DNA of 13,704 bases from an uncultured Actinomycetes bacterium (GTDB lineage: Bacteria > Actinomycetota > Actinomycetes > Nanopelagicales > Nanopelagicaceae). The DNA lies in the NCBI GenBank assembly GCA_903922325.1, contig CAIXTG010000091.1:1-13704 (forward strand), given 5' to 3'. The notes beneath the pieces were generated by a model that searched no databases, was not told the origin of the DNA, and saw nothing but the letters and a program-made list of their open reading frames with translations. The translations under genes were made by a program, and so were the position numbers. Below, one piece after another: positions 12,750-13,704 of the stretch; position 1 is the stretch's first letter; every line of letters starts with the position of its first letter.

Positions 12750-13704
12750 TGACCTGCTCCGTTGTTTTGCTCACTTCAGTAATCTCTAGGCGCATTTTGC
12801 CCTCTGAGAGATCAGTCGGGATCGTGATTGGGTAAACACCGGTAAAGCACGCTGTGCAGAGTTTTGATTCTGCAACTGCAGTTGCTTGCACTAGTCCGTC
12901 GATTGAAACATAACCAAGTGAATCAGCCCCGATTGAGCGGCGAATCTCTTCAACGCCTAAACCACTGGCAATTAGCTCGGCCCGAGTAGCGAAATCAATG
13001 CCGTAGAAACAAGGCCATTTAACTGGGGGAGAGCTTATTCTTACGTGAATTTCAGCGGCTCCGGCCTCGCGCAGCATCCGCACGATTGCTCGTTGAGTAT
13101 TGCCACGAACGATTGAATCATCGACAACCACGATGCGCTTGCCTTCAATGATTTCGCGCAGTGGGTTTAACTTTAAACGAATACCTAATTGGCGAATTGT
13201 CTGTGATGGTTGAATAAAGGTACGGCCAACGTAAGAGTTCTTAACTAAACCAAGACCATACGGAATGCCAGATTCTTTGGCATAACCAATGGCAGCCGGA
13301 GTGCCAGATTCGGGAACTGGAATAACTAGATCAGCATCGCAAGGGAATTCTTTAGCTAATTGCTGACCAATCTTTACGCGAGTCGCATGAATGCCTTGAC
13401 CAGCAATTGTTGTATCAGGTCTTGCAAGGTAGACATACTCAAAGATGCAACCCTTTGGATTTGGCTCTCCCCACATCTTTGAGCGAAGGCCATCCTCATC
13501 GATAGCAATGAATTCGCCAGGTTCGATTTCACGAACAAAGGTAGCGCCAACAATATCGAGGGCAGCCGTCTCGGATGCAACTGCCCAGCCCTTCTCTAAT
13601 TTTCCAAGTACAAGTGGCCTGACTCCATTGAGATCGCGCGCGGCGTAGAGCGTTGTCTCATCCATAATGACGAGCGAGAATGCGCCTTGCAGTAACGGAA
13701 GTAC
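12742..13704 (-). CDS. purF: Amidophosphoribosyltransferase (partial, N-terminus off right edge)
   Basis: PurF makes phosphoribosylamine from PRPP and glutamine, the first committed step of purine synthesis. The frame is open to the right edge (visible start VLPLLQGAFSLVIMDETTLY), so the catalytic N-terminal Cys and most of the glutaminase domain lie outside the window. The internal ATG at 13665 is not the true start. The phosphoribosyltransferase domain shows the PRPP loop RIVVVDDSIVRGNTQRAI. Cysteines in CIFEYVYLARP, PCFYGID and LCTACFTG match the four Fe-S ligands of the Bacillus enzyme, so this should be an oxygen-sensitive [4Fe-4S] form. No propeptide can be judged because the N-terminus is missing. 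It overlaps purM by eight bases. Confidence 0.97.
   Translation of the reverse strand, partial: VLPLLQGAFSLVIMDETTLYAARDLNGVRPLVLGKLEKGWAVASETAALDIVGATFVREIEPGEFIAIDEDGLRSKMWGEPNPKGCIFEYVYLARPDTTIAGQGIHATRVKIGQQLAKEFPCDADLVIPVPESGTPAAIGYAKESGIPYGLGLVKNSYVGRTFIQPSQTIRQLGIRLKLNPLREIIEGKRIVVVDDSIVRGNTQRAIVRMLREAGAAEIHVRISSPPVKWPCFYGIDFATRAELIASGLGVEEIRRSIGADSLGYVSIDGLVQATAVAESKLCTACFTGVYPITIPTDLSEGKMRLEITEVSKTTEQVSG

Overview
The window looks like a chromosomal segment of a low-GC actinobacterium. The markers are a BldC-type regulator, a DUF3073 protein, a DUF5302 protein, an actinobacterial conserved hypothetical gene and a Bacillus-type (Fe-S) PurF. By eye the base composition is well below that of typical Actinobacteria, and spacers are short. 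That combination fits streamlined freshwater plankton such as the acI / Nanopelagicales group, but the lineage is an inference. Every supported gene lies on the minus strand, so transcription runs from right to left and gene order is given in that direction. No tRNA, rRNA, insertion sequence, prophage or CRISPR array was seen, and no gene-free stretch exceeds about 180 bases.

Right part (13704-10635), purine block: the C-terminal part of purF (runs off the right edge) overlaps purM, followed by a 58-residue DUF3073 protein and a conserved actinobacterial protein of unknown function. A weak hairpin plus T-run may end this unit.

Middle part (10583-4822), a self-contained catabolic/uptake locus: a HutC-subfamily GntR regulator with a UTRA ligand domain, then a PF12831-like FAD-dependent oxidoreductase, a family-1 sugar-type solute-binding protein and two ABC permeases. 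No ABC ATPase is present, so a shared ATPase elsewhere is expected. Three palindromes of the HutC type (core GGTATATACC or GGTCTATACC) lie in the two regulatory gaps. Two sit on and just downstream of a good TTGACA-N17-TATTTT promoter for the oxidoreductase-transporter unit, and one sits in the promoter region of the regulator. This gives a simple model: the regulator represses itself and the operon until a ligand binds. A 15-bp perfect hairpin between the binding-protein and permease genes probably adjusts their relative expression.

Left part (4772-1), regulator plus cell-surface block: bldC, a WecA/TagO-like GT4 phosphotransferase that starts undecaprenyl-linked glycans, a DUF5302 protein, a multi-spanning membrane protein resembling EpsG/Wzy polymerases with a perfect 12-bp tandem repeat, a secreted Pro/Ser/Thr-rich protein with a 24-bp tandem duplication, a DUF167/YggU protein, and an FkbM-type methyltransferase that runs off the left edge. 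The last is preceded by a 24-codon reading frame in the same phase, closed by a TAG. About half the genes appear to start at TTG or GTG, several with a convincing Shine-Dalgarno sequence.
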